Shown here: piece after piece, positions 1 through 8,906 of the stretch
How the letters are laid out: every line of letters starts with the position of its first letter
Numbering within the stretch: the first letter of the stretch is position 1
Source: Candidatus Egerieimonas intestinavium
Lineage (GTDB): Bacteria > Bacillota > Clostridia > Lachnospirales > Lachnospiraceae
Assembly: GCA_018711815.1 (NCBI GenBank)
Contig: DVHU01000045.1
Coordinates: 1 to 54,525, forward strand
Reading direction: 5' to 3'
DNA: 54,525 nucleotides
Made by a program: the position numbers and the translations under genes
The notes under the pieces: model-generated
The model's database searches: none
Told to the model about the DNA's origin: nothing
Seen by the model: only the letters and a program-made list of their open reading frames with translations

Positions 1-1307
1 AAGGACACCGCCAGGAAATCTGCGATGGGCTCCGCCATATACACCGCCGTGGTGGGGGAGGAGGGCAGGAGCCGGGGCATGATGTAGATCAGGGGCAGCA
101 GCAGGACGAACTTCCGCATCACCGCCACCAGGATAGAAGCCTTGGCATTCCCCAGGGAGGTGAAGGTCATCTGGCAGGCCATTTGGATGCCGAAGAGCAG
201 CATACAGGCCATGTAGACGCGCAGGGCCGTTTGGGTGAAATTCAGGAGATCGGCATCGGTGGTAAACATCATGGCGAAGCCCTTGGGGAAGATCATGATC
301 AGGAGCCACAGCAGGGTGGCGTAGCAGAGGCTGGCCTTCAAAAGAAGCTTAAAGGCAGCCTTCACCCGACCGGCATTTCCGGCGCCATAATTGTAGCTGA
401 TGATGGGCTGGGCCCCCTGGCCCAAACCCTGCAGGGGAAGCATAGCGAACTGCATAACGCTGGTTAAAATGGTCATGGCCCCCACGGCAATGTCGCCCCC
501 GTAGCGCAGCAGGGAGGAGTTAAAGCAGACGGAGATCACGCTCTCGCTGGCCTGCATGATGAAGAGGGACAGGCCCAGGGCCAGGCTGGGGAAGATGATG
601 GAGGGCTTCAGGGGCAGATGGCGCAGCCGAAGCTTCAGGGTGGTCTTTTTGCCCAGCAGGAAGGATAGCACCCAGACGCAGGAAATGGCCTGGGAGAGGA
701 TGGTGGCCAGGGCCGCGCCCTCCACACCCATGCCCAGGACGAAGATAAATATAGGATCTAAAATAATATTGGATACTGCCCCGATAAGCACCGAGAGCAT
801 GCCCGTCCGGGCAAAGCCCTGAGCGGTGATAAAAGCATTCATGCCCAGGGTCAGCTGGACGAAGATGGTGCCCAGGGCATAAATGTTCATGTAGCTGACT
901 CCGTACTCGACGGTGTTGGCGCTGGCGCCGAAGGCCATGAGGAAATCTCTGTTAAAAAGCAGGAGCACGGCGGTGAGGGCCAGGGACACCAAAATCTGGG
1001 TAGTGAAGCAGTTGCCCAGAGTTTTCTCGGCTTTCTCGTGGTCGCCCTTGCCCATGAAAATAGAGGCCCGGGGAGCGCCGCCGTTGCTGAGCAGGGCCGC
1101 GAAAGCGGACACGATCATGATCAGGGGCATACAGACGCCCACGCCGGTGAGGGCCAGGGCCCCCACCCGGGGAATGTGGCCGATATAAATGCGGTCCACA
1201 ATATTGTAGAGCATGTTGATGACCTGGGCGGTCACAGTGGGGAGCGCCAGCTCCAAAAGCAGCCTTCCCACCGGCCGGGTGGCCAGAAAATCCTTATCTT
1301 GATTCAT
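1..1307 (-). CDS. MATE family efflux transporter (3' end outside window)
   Basis: Multidrug/cation antiporter of the inner membrane (MATE, DinF/NorM-like). Reading the minus strand from the ATG at 1307 gives about 435 open codons up to the window edge. The N-terminus MNQDKDFLATRPVGRLLLEL is followed by ALPTVTAQVINMLYNIVDRI, the typical first helix of MATE proteins, and then by repeated hydrophobic segments. MATE proteins are usually about 450 residues, so only a short C-terminal piece is missing. The ATG follows an AGGAGGAAAAGTG ribosome binding site and overlaps the last 14 bases of the upstream marR-type gene, so the two are translationally coupled and the regulator probably controls the pump. 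The substrate cannot be told from sequence. Confidence 0.93.
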   Translation of the reverse strand, partial: MNQDKDFLATRPVGRLLLELALPTVTAQVINMLYNIVDRIYIGHIPRVGALALTGVGVCMPLIMIVSAFAALLSNGGAPRASIFMGKGDHEKAEKTLGNCFTTQILVSLALTAVLLLFNRDFLMAFGASANTVEYGVSYMNIYALGTIFVQLTLGMNAFITAQGFARTGMLSVLIGAVSNIILDPIFIFVLGMGVEGAALATILSQAISCVWVLSFLLGKKTTLKLRLRHLPLKPSIIFPSLALGLSLFIMQASESVISVCFNSSLLRYGGDIAVGAMTILTSVMQFAMLPLQGLGQGAQPIISYNYGAGNAGRVKAAFKLLLKASLCYATLLWLLIMIFPKGFAMMFTTDADLLNFTQTALRVYMACMLLFGIQMACQMTFTSLGNAKASILVAVMRKFVLLLPLIYIMPRLLPSSPTTAVYMAEPIADFLAVS

Positions 1308-1752
1308 CACTTTTCCTCCTCTCCAGGGCTCTCCTGGTATTTTCCACAAAACGGTCATTAAAATTGGTGTAGAGGGCCAATTCCTCTTCGGTGAACCCCC
1401 AGAATAATTCTTTCAGAAATCCCTCCTGGAGGCGATCAATGGCCTCGGAGATGGGTTGAGCCTCGGGCAGCAGGGCCAGGTGGATTTTTCGCCGGTCCTC
1501 TGTATCCGGGGCGCGCTTCAGCAGGGATTTTTGGATGAGGCTTTCCACCGCCTGGGAGACATTTCCCTTGGACAGCATCCGATATTCCACGATATCTCCG
1601 GCGGTGTCCCTGGAAGGGTTATTTTTCAGAAAGCTAATGATGGTAGCCTCCATCAGCGTCAATCGGTACTGGCTGCAGATTTCCTTGAGCATACTCTCGT
1701 GCAGCTTTAGGATTCGGCGAAAGCTCGCCATGAGATCAGACGGGTAAATCAT
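1294..1752 (-). CDS. MarR family transcriptional regulator
   Basis: A 152-residue winged-helix regulator. The middle of the protein (about residues 30-95) has the MarR pattern: a helix ending in TLMEATIISFL, the recognition region SKGNVSQAVESLIQKSLLKR, then a DTEDRRKIHLAL wing (the D-x-R-D/R-R signature). The flanking helices would form the dimer interface. The ATG follows AAAGGGGAGCGTAT. It is the first gene of a two-gene operon with the MATE pump, the usual arrangement for an autoregulated drug-responsive repressor. The ligand is unknown. Confidence 0.93.
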   Translation of the reverse strand: MIYPSDLMASFRRILKLHESMLKEICSQYRLTLMEATIISFLKNNPSRDTAGDIVEYRMLSKGNVSQAVESLIQKSLLKRAPDTEDRRKIHLALLPEAQPISEAIDRLQEGFLKELFWGFTEEELALYTNFNDRFVENTRRALERRKSDESR

Positions 1753-1811
1753 ATACGCTCCCCTTTCGTGTCAGACTGCAGATTACTTGGATGAAAGTAC
1801 TATATAAAACT

Positions 1812-1843
1812 GTTCTAATAAGAACTTTGCACTTGGTATTATA
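1812..1843 (-). promoter_or_regulatory. Promoter and likely operator of the marR-MATE operon
   Basis: On the minus strand a TATAAT (1843-1838) sits just upstream of the perfect inverted repeat GTTCT-AATA-AGAAC (1812-1825). Its 5-4-5 symmetry and position, at or just past the expected transcription start, are those of a MarR-type operator. No clear -35 was found. Assignment to this MarR protein is inferred from neighbourhood. Confidence 0.5.
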
Positions 1844-2000
1844 CTCCCTGAGTGCGGATTGTCAATGGCGGGGAAAGAAAAATTTTGTCGCTTTCACAGA
1901 TTCATCACAAAATCATCAAGCTTTTTTCACAGTTTCCCCACGGTTTTACCACGATTTTCCCTTACAATGGCAGGAGCAAAAAAGCGAGGAGGAGAAAAGG

Positions 2001-2963
2001 TTGATCGAAGTGAAAAATCTGGTGAAGCGCTACGGGGACCATCTGGCCGTGGACCACTTGAGCTTCCAGCTGGATAAGGGGAAAATCTACGGCTTCCTGG
2101 GCCCCAACGGCGCGGGAAAATCCACCACCATGAATATGATGACGGGATACCTGAGCGCCACGGAGGGAGAAATCCTGATCCAGGGCCATGATATTTTGAA
2201 AGAGCCCAAGGCGGCAAAAAAATGTATCGGCTACCTGCCGGAGCTGCCGCCCCTTTATATGGAGATGACGGTGCGGGAGTATCTGGATTTTGCCGCGGAG
2301 CTGGTGGGGCTCTCCGGGAAGAATAAAAGGGATCAGGTGGAAAATGTCATGGAGCTGGTGAAGGTCTTTGACGTGCAGCAGCGGCTGATCCGAAATCTGT
2401 CCAAGGGCTACCGGCAGCGGGTGGGATTGGCCCAGGCTCTGCTGGGCTATCCGGACATTCTGATTCTGGATGAACCCATGGTGGGCCTGGATCCTCAGCA
2501 GATCATTGAGATCCGGGAGCTGATCCGGGATCTGGCCAAGGAGCACACTGTGATCTTAAGTTCCCATATCCTGGGGGAGGTCAGCGAGCTGTGCGATGAG
2601 ATCCTGATCATCTCCAAGGGAAAGCTGGTGGCCAGCGGAACCCCGGAGCATCTGGAGGAGATGATGAAGGGAGCCGGAAGTCTGGAGCTGCTGGTCAAGG
2701 GCACGGAGCGGGAAGCCCGGGAGATTCTCGGGGGCGTCCCGGGAATCCGTCAGATAGACTGCGCTTCGGGCCGGGAGGAGGGGACGGTTCAGCTCACCCT
2801 CCAGCCGGAGGAGGGACAGGACATCAGGGAAGCCGTATTCTGGGCCTTTGCCCGGGGGGAGCGGCCTCTGCTTTCCCTTGCCGCAGCCAGACGAACCCTG
2901 GAGGATGTATTCCTGGAGGTAACCGGAGGAGAGGAGGAGCAGGAAGATGCGGGCGATTTATAA
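2001..2963 (+). CDS. ABC transporter ATP-binding protein (GldA/CcmA-like)
   Basis: Cytoplasmic ATPase of an ABC-2 type transporter, 320 residues from a TTG start. The TTG is chosen because GAGGAGGAG lies 6-14 bases upstream and the family's conserved N-terminus (IEVKNLVKRYG) begins there; the open frame further upstream has no family similarity. Walker A is GPNGAGKST (about 34-42), the signature is LSKGYRQRVGLAQALLG, Walker B is ILILDEPMVGLDP, and the switch is SSHIL. A C-terminal domain of about 90 residues follows. It is first in a four-gene set and overlaps the permease by 17 bases. The set matches the GldA-GldF-GldG plus DUF4340 systems common in non-gliding Firmicutes, whose substrate is unknown. 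Confidence 0.95.
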   Translation: MIEVKNLVKRYGDHLAVDHLSFQLDKGKIYGFLGPNGAGKSTTMNMMTGYLSATEGEILIQGHDILKEPKAAKKCIGYLPELPPLYMEMTVREYLDFAAELVGLSGKNKRDQVENVMELVKVFDVQQRLIRNLSKGYRQRVGLAQALLGYPDILILDEPMVGLDPQQIIEIRELIRDLAKEHTVILSSHILGEVSELCDEILIISKGKLVASGTPEHLEEMMKGAGSLELLVKGTEREAREILGGVPGIRQIDCASGREEGTVQLTLQPEEGQDIREAVFWAFARGERPLLSLAAARRTLEDVFLEVTGGEEEQEDAGDL

Positions 2964-3813
2964 GAGAGAGGTTCAGTCCTACTTTCAGACCATGGTGGGG
3001 TATGCGTTTATCGTATTCCTCATCGCTGCGGTGGGCGTCTATTTTATGGTATATAACTTAAGCTACGGCTATCCGAAATTTGCCTACGCCCTTTACGGGA
3101 GCATGTATTTCTTCCTGATCGCCATACCGGTGCTGACCATGCGCAGCCTGGCGGAGGAGCGCAAGAACCGGACGGATCAGCTGCTCCTGACCAGGCCGGT
3201 GACTCTGGGGCAGATTGTGCTGGGGAAATATCTGGCCATGGTGACCATTTTGGCCATTCCCTGCCTGGTGTTCTGCATGTTCCCCCTGGTGATTCAGGGG
3301 CAGGGGACCGCTTACCTGAAGACAGATTACGCGGCTATCCTCATCTATTTCCTTCTGGGCTGCACGTATATTGCCCTGGGACTTTTGCTGTCCGCCCTGA
3401 CGGAGAGCCCGGTGATCGCCGCTGTGTCCACCTTCGGCGTTCTGCTGGTCTGCTATCTCTGGGAGGGGCTGCGGCAGTTTATGCCCTCCCAGGCCCTGGC
3501 AAATCTGGCGGTGATTTTGGCGCTTATTGTGATTTTGGCCTTCTGGGTGAAGCATATGACTAAGAACTGGATGCTGGCGTCGGGCCTGGGAGTGGCCGCG
3601 GCTGCGGCCTGCGGGATCGTATTTCTCAATGACAGTACTGCCTTTGAAAATCTTCTGTCAGAATTCATGGGGCATTTTGCCTTTGCCGCCCTTCTGGAGG
3701 ACGCGCTGTACAATAACCTTCTGAACGTGCAGGGGATTCTCCTGCTGCTGTCCGCCATCGGACTCTGCCTGTTTCTGACCATGCAGATGATTCAGAAGAG
3801 ACGCTGGAATTAG
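2947..3813 (+). CDS. ABC-2 type permease (GldF-like)
   Basis: Integral membrane subunit, 288 residues with about six hydrophobic segments: roughly 15-35, 55-72, 98-118, 128-150, 160-200 and the C-terminal helix before the basic tail QKRRWN. The motif MRSLAEERKNRTDQLLLTRPV after the second segment is typical of the ABC-2 permeases paired with GldG-like proteins. The ATG at 2947 follows GAGGAGGAGCAGGAAG and overlaps the ATPase gene, indicating coupled translation. It should form the membrane channel with the ATPase at 2001. Substrate unknown. Confidence 0.92.
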   Translation: MRAIYKREVQSYFQTMVGYAFIVFLIAAVGVYFMVYNLSYGYPKFAYALYGSMYFFLIAIPVLTMRSLAEERKNRTDQLLLTRPVTLGQIVLGKYLAMVTILAIPCLVFCMFPLVIQGQGTAYLKTDYAAILIYFLLGCTYIALGLLLSALTESPVIAAVSTFGVLLVCYLWEGLRQFMPSQALANLAVILALIVILAFWVKHMTKNWMLASGLGVAAAAACGIVFLNDSTAFENLLSEFMGHFAFAALLEDALYNNLLNVQGILLLLSAIGLCLFLTMQMIQKRRWN

Positions 3814-3827
3814 GAGGGAAGCGAATC

Positions 3828-5339
3828 ATGGAAAAAATCAAGAAACTATTTGCCACGGCGGCCTCCAGGAATGGCTCCTACAGTGTGGGGCTGATTGCCA
3901 TGGCCGTTGCCGCTGTGATTCTCTTTAACCTGGTGGTGGGTCAGCTGCCGGAGTCGGTAAAGCAGGCGGACATCAGCGACAACCGCCTCTATGAGATCAC
4001 CCAGGTGAGCCGGGAGCTCATCGACGGCCTGGAAGAGCAGGTATCCATTAAGGTTTTGCAGAACCGGGAGGATTACGATGACAGGCTGGTGCGCTTTCTG
4101 GAGAATTACGCGGCCCTGTCCGGAAATATTTCTCTGGAATGGATTGACCCGGTGCTGCACCCCTCGGCTCTGACAGAGTACGAGACAGAGCAGAATAATC
4201 TGGTGGTATCCTGCGAGACCACGGGAAAGCAGAAGGTGGTGGAGTACTACGATATGATTGTCCCGGATTACTCCAGCTACTACATGACCGGCAGCGCTAC
4301 GGAGGGCGAGTTTGACGCGGAGGGACAGCTGACCAGCGCCCTGAACTATGTGACCGCAGGGACGGAGCATGCCGTCTACTATACCTCCGGACACGGAGAG
4401 CTGGAATTTTCCAGCCAGGTGCAGGATCTCATGGAGAAGATCAGCGCCTCTCTGGCGGAGGTGAACCTGCTGATGACCGGAAGCGTGCCGGAGGACTGTG
4501 AGCTGCTGATCTTAAACGGCCCCACCAGCGATCTGACGGAGGATGAGGCGGCCGCCCTGCGCAATTACATGAGCCAGGGGGGCAAGGTGATGATCCTGCT
4601 GGCTGCCACGGAGTCCCAGCAGCCTAACCTGGAAGCCCTTCTCCAGGAATACGGCATGACGGTGAAGGCGGGCTACGCTGCGGATATGCAGAGAAACCTT
4701 CAGGGAAATTATTACTGGATTTTCCCGGAGATTACCGCCTACGGCGACCTGACGGAGGGTATGGAGACAGGAATGCTGCTGATGCTTAATTCCAGGGGCA
4801 TGGAGGAGAGCGACCCAGCCAGAGATACCATTGCCCTTCAGGGAATTCTGGAGACCTCCTCCGAGGGCTACATGGTGACGGAGGAAAGCCAGGAGCAGGG
4901 AACCTATCTGCTGGGCGCCGTGGCCACAGAGACCCTGGAGAGCAGTGGGGAGGAGAATGCTGACGAGAGCGCGGACGCAGGCGACGGCACAGAGGAGACG
5001 GAAGAGAGCACGGAAGCTACAGAGGAGACCGGGGATGCTGCAGACAGCAGTGCAAAAGAGGAGAAAGAGAGCCGGCTGACGGTTCTGGCCTCCAACAGTC
5101 TCATTGACGGGGACCTGACCTCCATGTACGGCACCCTGGAGAATCTGACCATGTTCATGAATCTGGTGACCGCGAACCTCTCGAATGTGACGAATATTTC
5201 CATCGAGCCTAAGAGCCTGGCTATTACCTACAACACCATGCAGCATGTGGGGGCTCTGGGATTTGCGGCGGTGATCGGCGTACCGGCGGTATTCCTGCTG
5301 GGCGGCTTCCTTCAGTGGCGCAGAAGAAGAAAGGCTTAG
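3828..5339 (+). CDS. GldG family ABC transport auxiliary protein
   Basis: A 503-residue membrane-anchored extracytoplasmic protein. There is one N-terminal transmembrane segment (about 18-38), a large outside domain with the GldG-like core (RLYEITQVSRELIDGLEEQV near the start, VYYTSGHGE in the middle), and a C-terminal transmembrane helix (about 475-497) ending in WRRRRKA. The core matches the ABC-type uncharacterized transport auxiliary family that includes GldG. About residues 370-420 form a low-complexity Glu/Ser/Thr/Ala stretch not expected in the fold. A similar acidic stretch occurs in the next protein. GAGGGAAGCGAATC precedes the ATG. Third gene of the cluster. Confidence 0.88.
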   Translation: MEKIKKLFATAASRNGSYSVGLIAMAVAAVILFNLVVGQLPESVKQADISDNRLYEITQVSRELIDGLEEQVSIKVLQNREDYDDRLVRFLENYAALSGNISLEWIDPVLHPSALTEYETEQNNLVVSCETTGKQKVVEYYDMIVPDYSSYYMTGSATEGEFDAEGQLTSALNYVTAGTEHAVYYTSGHGELEFSSQVQDLMEKISASLAEVNLLMTGSVPEDCELLILNGPTSDLTEDEAAALRNYMSQGGKVMILLAATESQQPNLEALLQEYGMTVKAGYAADMQRNLQGNYYWIFPEITAYGDLTEGMETGMLLMLNSRGMEESDPARDTIALQGILETSSEGYMVTEESQEQGTYLLGAVATETLESSGEENADESADAGDGTEETEESTEATEETGDAADSSAKEEKESRLTVLASNSLIDGDLTSMYGTLENLTMFMNLVTANLSNVTNISIEPKSLAITYNTMQHVGALGFAAVIGVPAVFLLGGFLQWRRRRKA

Positions 5340-5347
5340 GTGAAGGG

Positions 5348-6316
5348 ATGAAAGGAAGAAAAGGAATTTGGATTTTGGCGGCCTTCCTGATTTTTCTGGC
5401 GGGCGCTTATCTGATACTGAAAGGCAGAAATGCTAAGCTGGAGGAGGAAAGGCAGAAGGCACAGGAGGAGGCCCGGGTACCGGTGACGGAGGGCCTCACC
5501 CTGCAGAAGATCTCCTACACGGATGGGGAGGAGTCCATGTCCTACGTGAAGGAGGAGGGGGGCTGGATGTATGAGCCGGAGCCGGAGATCGCCCTGGACC
5601 AGGACGTGATGGAGACCATGGCGGATGTATTTTCCAACCTGACGGCGGAGCGGGAGCTAAAGGACGGGGATGAGCTGGCGGATTACGGTCTGGAGGAACC
5701 GGCCTACACCCTGAATCTGACGGATGAGGATGGCAATGAGACGGCAATTTACGTGGGAAATTCCCTGGATGACGGGAGATATGTGACCATGGGAGACAAA
5801 TCCCGGATATTTACCATGGATAATGAGCTCACCGGCCAGCTGTACTTCAGTCTGGACAACGTGGCCCAGCAGGAGACCTTCTCTATCTCCGCGGGCAGCG
5901 CCAACCTGCAGCAGGTGACCATATCCGGCCCCGAGGGGGAGAAGGTCTATGTGAATGACCAGGAGGAGGAAGTCGGGGATGATAGCCTTCAGGAGGATGC
6001 CGAAGATCAGGAAGAAGGGGAGAGCTCCACGGAAGCCAGCCCCATTGACACAGTGATCGGAGGGCTGGGAGCCATCGCCTTCAATTCCTGCGCGGACTAT
6101 CACGCCACAGAGGAGGAACTGCCCGCCTACGGCCTGGATGAGGCGTCCCGGATCACCGTGACAGTCACCTACACCCAGGACGAGGAGACCCAGACCGCGG
6201 TCTTCTATGTGGGCGCCCAGACGGAGGATGGCCAGGACCGCTATCTGCAGCTGGAGGGCTCCTCCATGGTTCACCTGGCCACGGCGGCCGCGGTGGAAAA
6301 TGTCATTAACCCCTAG
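5348..6316 (+). CDS. DUF4340 domain-containing protein
   Basis: A 322-residue protein with an N-terminal transmembrane anchor (IWILAAFLIFLAGAYLIL) and a repeated beta-rich outside domain. LADYGLEEPAYTLNLTDEDG and LPAYGLDEASRITVTVTYT are the two YGL(D/E)EP-type repeats of DUF4340. Between them is an acidic low-complexity linker (about residues 205-235). The start at 5348 is preferred over 5315 because AGGTGAAGGG precedes it and the gene then begins just after the gldG stop. Proteins of this family accompany GldG-type ABC systems. Their role is not established. Confidence 0.85.
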   Translation: MKGRKGIWILAAFLIFLAGAYLILKGRNAKLEEERQKAQEEARVPVTEGLTLQKISYTDGEESMSYVKEEGGWMYEPEPEIALDQDVMETMADVFSNLTAERELKDGDELADYGLEEPAYTLNLTDEDGNETAIYVGNSLDDGRYVTMGDKSRIFTMDNELTGQLYFSLDNVAQQETFSISAGSANLQQVTISGPEGEKVYVNDQEEEVGDDSLQEDAEDQEEGESSTEASPIDTVIGGLGAIAFNSCADYHATEEELPAYGLDEASRITVTVTYTQDEETQTAVFYVGAQTEDGQDRYLQLEGSSMVHLATAAAVENVINP

Positions 6317-6328
6317 AGGGTCGGCTTC

Positions 6329-7522
6329 TTAAGAAGTGAATTGAACAGTGATTTTACAGATTTCGCTCTTGGTGCCCACCCGCATGGCCGGACCCCAGAC
6401 GCCCACCCCGGAGGTGACAATATTGTGCATCTGTCCCTTTTGCAGGTAGCCGCAGGCATTCTCCCAGAAAAGATGTACCGTGAGATTGCCCGGGAACATC
6501 TGGCCGTCGTGGGTGTGGCCGCACAGATCTAAGTCCGCGCCGGCGTCGGCGAGCTCCTGCAGCTCCTTGGGCTGATGATCCATGACAATGATGGGTTTCG
6601 TGTGATCGAGATTTTCCAGAAGCTCCTGGGGGGATAGGCGGCCGCCGTCCTCCGTCAGGGGCTTCTGGCGGTCCAGGCGGCCTGCCAGATAGAAGGCGTC
6701 GTCGATGAGCACCGTTTCATCCTCCAGCAGGGTAATGCCGGCTCCCGTCAGCAGCTCCTCCATGCGGCTGTCCCGGTAATTGTCCCGGGCGCTGTGGGTG
6801 GAAAAGCCTCCCAGCAGGCGCTCGCTGATATCGTGGTTGCCCCAGCAGGCGTAGGTGCCGTAGACAGATTTCATAGAGCCCAGCAGCTGCTGAATTCTCT
6901 GGGGATCGTCCAGGGCCGCATACTCGTTGTCAAAGATATCTCCGGCGATGCAGATCAGATCCGCGTCCATCTGGTTGATCTTTTCCACCATCCGCTCCAT
7001 GTCGGCGGAACCGATGCTGTAGCCCAGGTGCAGGTCTGAGATCAGGACGATGTTCAGCTGCTCCCGGCCGGAGCAGGATTTTTCCACCGTCACCTGGTAG
7101 GGGGTGGTATAAATCTGATGAGCATGAATGCCCCCGTAGACGCTTCCGCCCACCACGGCCAGAGTAGCGATGCCGCCCACCAGAGCCAGGGTTTTGCCCG
7201 AGGAAAAGAAGGACTCGGGAATTCTTCGGATGCGCTTGAGGATCAGCCGGAGAAGATCAATGATTAAAATGGTTAACAGGACATAGAGAAAGGTTCCCAG
7301 CCAGTAATTGCTCAGCCGCTTGACTGCCGTCTGAAAGGGCGAGGCCGGCAGCAGATAGGCAAAGAGAAGCGTGCTGGCCAGCAGTGCGTACAGACCTACA
7401 TAAGCGGCGGTAAACCAACGGCTGTGAAACCAGGAATGGCAGCTGCGGAGCCAGTGGAGAATTCTGCGGATCACATAGTAGTTGATGAGAAGATAAGCGG
7501 GGACGATAATAAGCAGAATCAT
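6329..7522 (-). CDS. Membrane-anchored metallophosphoesterase
   Basis: A 397-residue calcineurin-like phosphoesterase. The N-terminal ~150 residues contain about four transmembrane helices. The catalytic domain then shows the full metal-binding set: LISDLHLGY, CIAGDIFDN, WGNHDIS, VMDHQP and LCGHTHDGQMF. This is the layout of the YkuE/YaeI-like membrane phosphoesterases. The ATG at 7522 is chosen because AAGGAGGTCAGATTT precedes it; the 33 bases upstream lack a ribosome site. It converges with the DUF4340 gene, with only 12 bases between stops. Physiological substrate unknown. Confidence 0.92.
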   Translation of the reverse strand: MILLIIVPAYLLINYYVIRRILHWLRSCHSWFHSRWFTAAYVGLYALLASTLLFAYLLPASPFQTAVKRLSNYWLGTFLYVLLTILIIDLLRLILKRIRRIPESFFSSGKTLALVGGIATLAVVGGSVYGGIHAHQIYTTPYQVTVEKSCSGREQLNIVLISDLHLGYSIGSADMERMVEKINQMDADLICIAGDIFDNEYAALDDPQRIQQLLGSMKSVYGTYACWGNHDISERLLGGFSTHSARDNYRDSRMEELLTGAGITLLEDETVLIDDAFYLAGRLDRQKPLTEDGGRLSPQELLENLDHTKPIIVMDHQPKELQELADAGADLDLCGHTHDGQMFPGNLTVHLFWENACGYLQKGQMHNIVTSGVGVWGPAMRVGTKSEICKITVQFTS

Positions 7523-7632
7523 AAATCTGACCTCCTTCGTTTTTATCGTCCCCATTTTACCATAAAATTCTTAAGAAAACAGAAAAAAGATGAGAAATTT
7601 ATCGGGCAAGTCCCGCACGATTTTCTGAAACC

Positions 7633-8700
7633 CTACAAATCCAGCTTCATATCGCCAAATTTAATCCAGTTTTTCCGGCGCATAAATTCTGAGATGGCCA
7701 AGGTTACGGCGGCCGGGAGCAGGAACTGAATCAGCAGGATTTTCATCAGCACCACGATACCGGCTTCCGTCTGGGTCATTACCTGCCAGGTCATCAGCTG
7801 GCCCACGAAGCCCGCGGAGCCCATGCCGGAGCCGGTGGCGTTACTGGTCATATGCAGCGCCATGGTGCCCACAGGCCCCAGAATGGCGCTGGAGAGAATG
7901 GCGGGCAGCCAGATAATGGGCTTTCTGACGATATTGGGAACCTGCAGCATGGAGGTGCCCACGCCCTGGGCCAGAAGTCCGCCCAGCTTATTTTCCCGGT
8001 AGCTGGCCACGGCAAAGCCCACCATATTGCAGCAGCAGCCCACGGTGGCGGCGCCGGCGGCCAGACCTGAGAGGTTCAGGATTACCCCCAGGGCAGCGGA
8101 GCTGATGGGGAGGGTCAAAATCATACCCATGAGCACGGACACGATGATGCCCATGAGGAAGGGCTGCTGCTCCGTTCCCCAGTTTACCAGATCCCCCAGG
8201 CTCATCATGAAGGAGGAGATGGGCGGCCCCACCAGAAGTCCCACGGCAGAGCCGGAGAGGATGGTCACCAGGGGAGTGAGGATAATGTCAATCTTAGTCC
8301 TGCCGGAGAGCAGGTGGCCCGCCTCGATGCCGATGTAGGCGGCGATGAAGGCGCCCAGGGGTTCCCCGGGACCGGAGAGCAGCACGGCGCCGGTCTCCGT
8401 CAGGAAAGTGCCGGCAAGTATCTGGCTGGCAAAGCCTCCCACCATGCCGGCGGTGGCGGCGGAGAGAACCACCAGGGGACTCTCCTTAAATTTGTAAGCT
8501 ACACCCACACCGATACCGGCGCTGGTGACCGCGGCGGCCATTTTGCCAATGAGATAGATGAAATTTCCGATATTTCCGCCCAGGAGAGTTCCGATCTGCT
8601 GGATGATGGTTCCTACGATCAGGGTGGAAAAAAGGCCTGTGGCCATACCGCTGAGACCGTCAATGAAAATGCGGTTTAAGTATTTTTTCAGGGTATTCAT
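7633..8700 (-). CDS. PTS EIIC-like membrane protein (PTS_EIIC_2 family)
   Basis: A 355-residue polytopic membrane protein with about nine hydrophobic segments and Gly-rich loops (GMATGLFSTLIVGTIIQQIG near the start, GPGEPLGAFIAAYIGIEAG, LSGLAAGAATVGCCCNMVGF). It resembles the stand-alone EIIC-like family found in many Firmicutes without EIIA/EIIB partners, and none are encoded nearby. AAAGGAGTAAACC precedes the ATG. A promoter with a 17-bp spacer lies just upstream on the same strand. A role in sugar uptake is inferred from the family name only; the substrate and a PTS link are unproven. Confidence 0.82.
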   Translation of the reverse strand: MNTLKKYLNRIFIDGLSGMATGLFSTLIVGTIIQQIGTLLGGNIGNFIYLIGKMAAAVTSAGIGVGVAYKFKESPLVVLSAATAGMVGGFASQILAGTFLTETGAVLLSGPGEPLGAFIAAYIGIEAGHLLSGRTKIDIILTPLVTILSGSAVGLLVGPPISSFMMSLGDLVNWGTEQQPFLMGIIVSVLMGMILTLPISSAALGVILNLSGLAAGAATVGCCCNMVGFAVASYRENKLGGLLAQGVGTSMLQVPNIVRKPIIWLPAILSSAILGPVGTMALHMTSNATGSGMGSAGFVGQLMTWQVMTQTEAGIVVLMKILLIQFLLPAAVTLAISEFMRRKNWIKFGDMKLDL

Positions 8701-8752
8701 GGTTTACTCCTTTGTGATTACAGCTGTCTTGTCAGCTGCTTGCTGAGTGTGA

Positions 8753-8781
8753 AGTTTACCATATTTAGAAGAAAAAATCAA
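8753..8781 (-). promoter_or_regulatory. Sigma-A promoter of the EIIC-like gene
   Basis: On the minus strand TTGATT (8781-8776), a 17-bp spacer and TAAACT (8758-8753) lie about 55 bases upstream of the start codon. Confidence 0.5.
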
Positions 8782-8820
8782 GTGTTGGCGGTACAGAAAC
8801 GTGATATACTAAGATAAAAG

Positions 8821-8849
8821 TTGAACCGGACGAGGGATTGTGATAAAAT
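8821..8849 (+). promoter_or_regulatory. Sigma-A promoter of asnB
   Basis: TTGAAC (8821-8826), a 17-bp spacer and TAAAAT (8844-8849), about 57 bases upstream of the asnB start. It diverges from the EIIC promoter. Confidence 0.6.
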
Positions 8850-8906
8850 AGGGCGAAATGTTTTGAGGCGTCGGGGAGGCTCTGCGTAAGAATAAGGAGG
8901 AACACT

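Noticed and set aside
1791-2000. N-terminal extension of the ABC ATPase
   Set aside because: It includes intergenic sequence with no family similarity; a strong ribosome site precedes the TTG at 2001.
4512-5246. 244-codon minus-strand frame opposite gldG
   Set aside because: A long shadow frame caused by GC-rich coding DNA; composition and lack of ribosome site argue against a gene.
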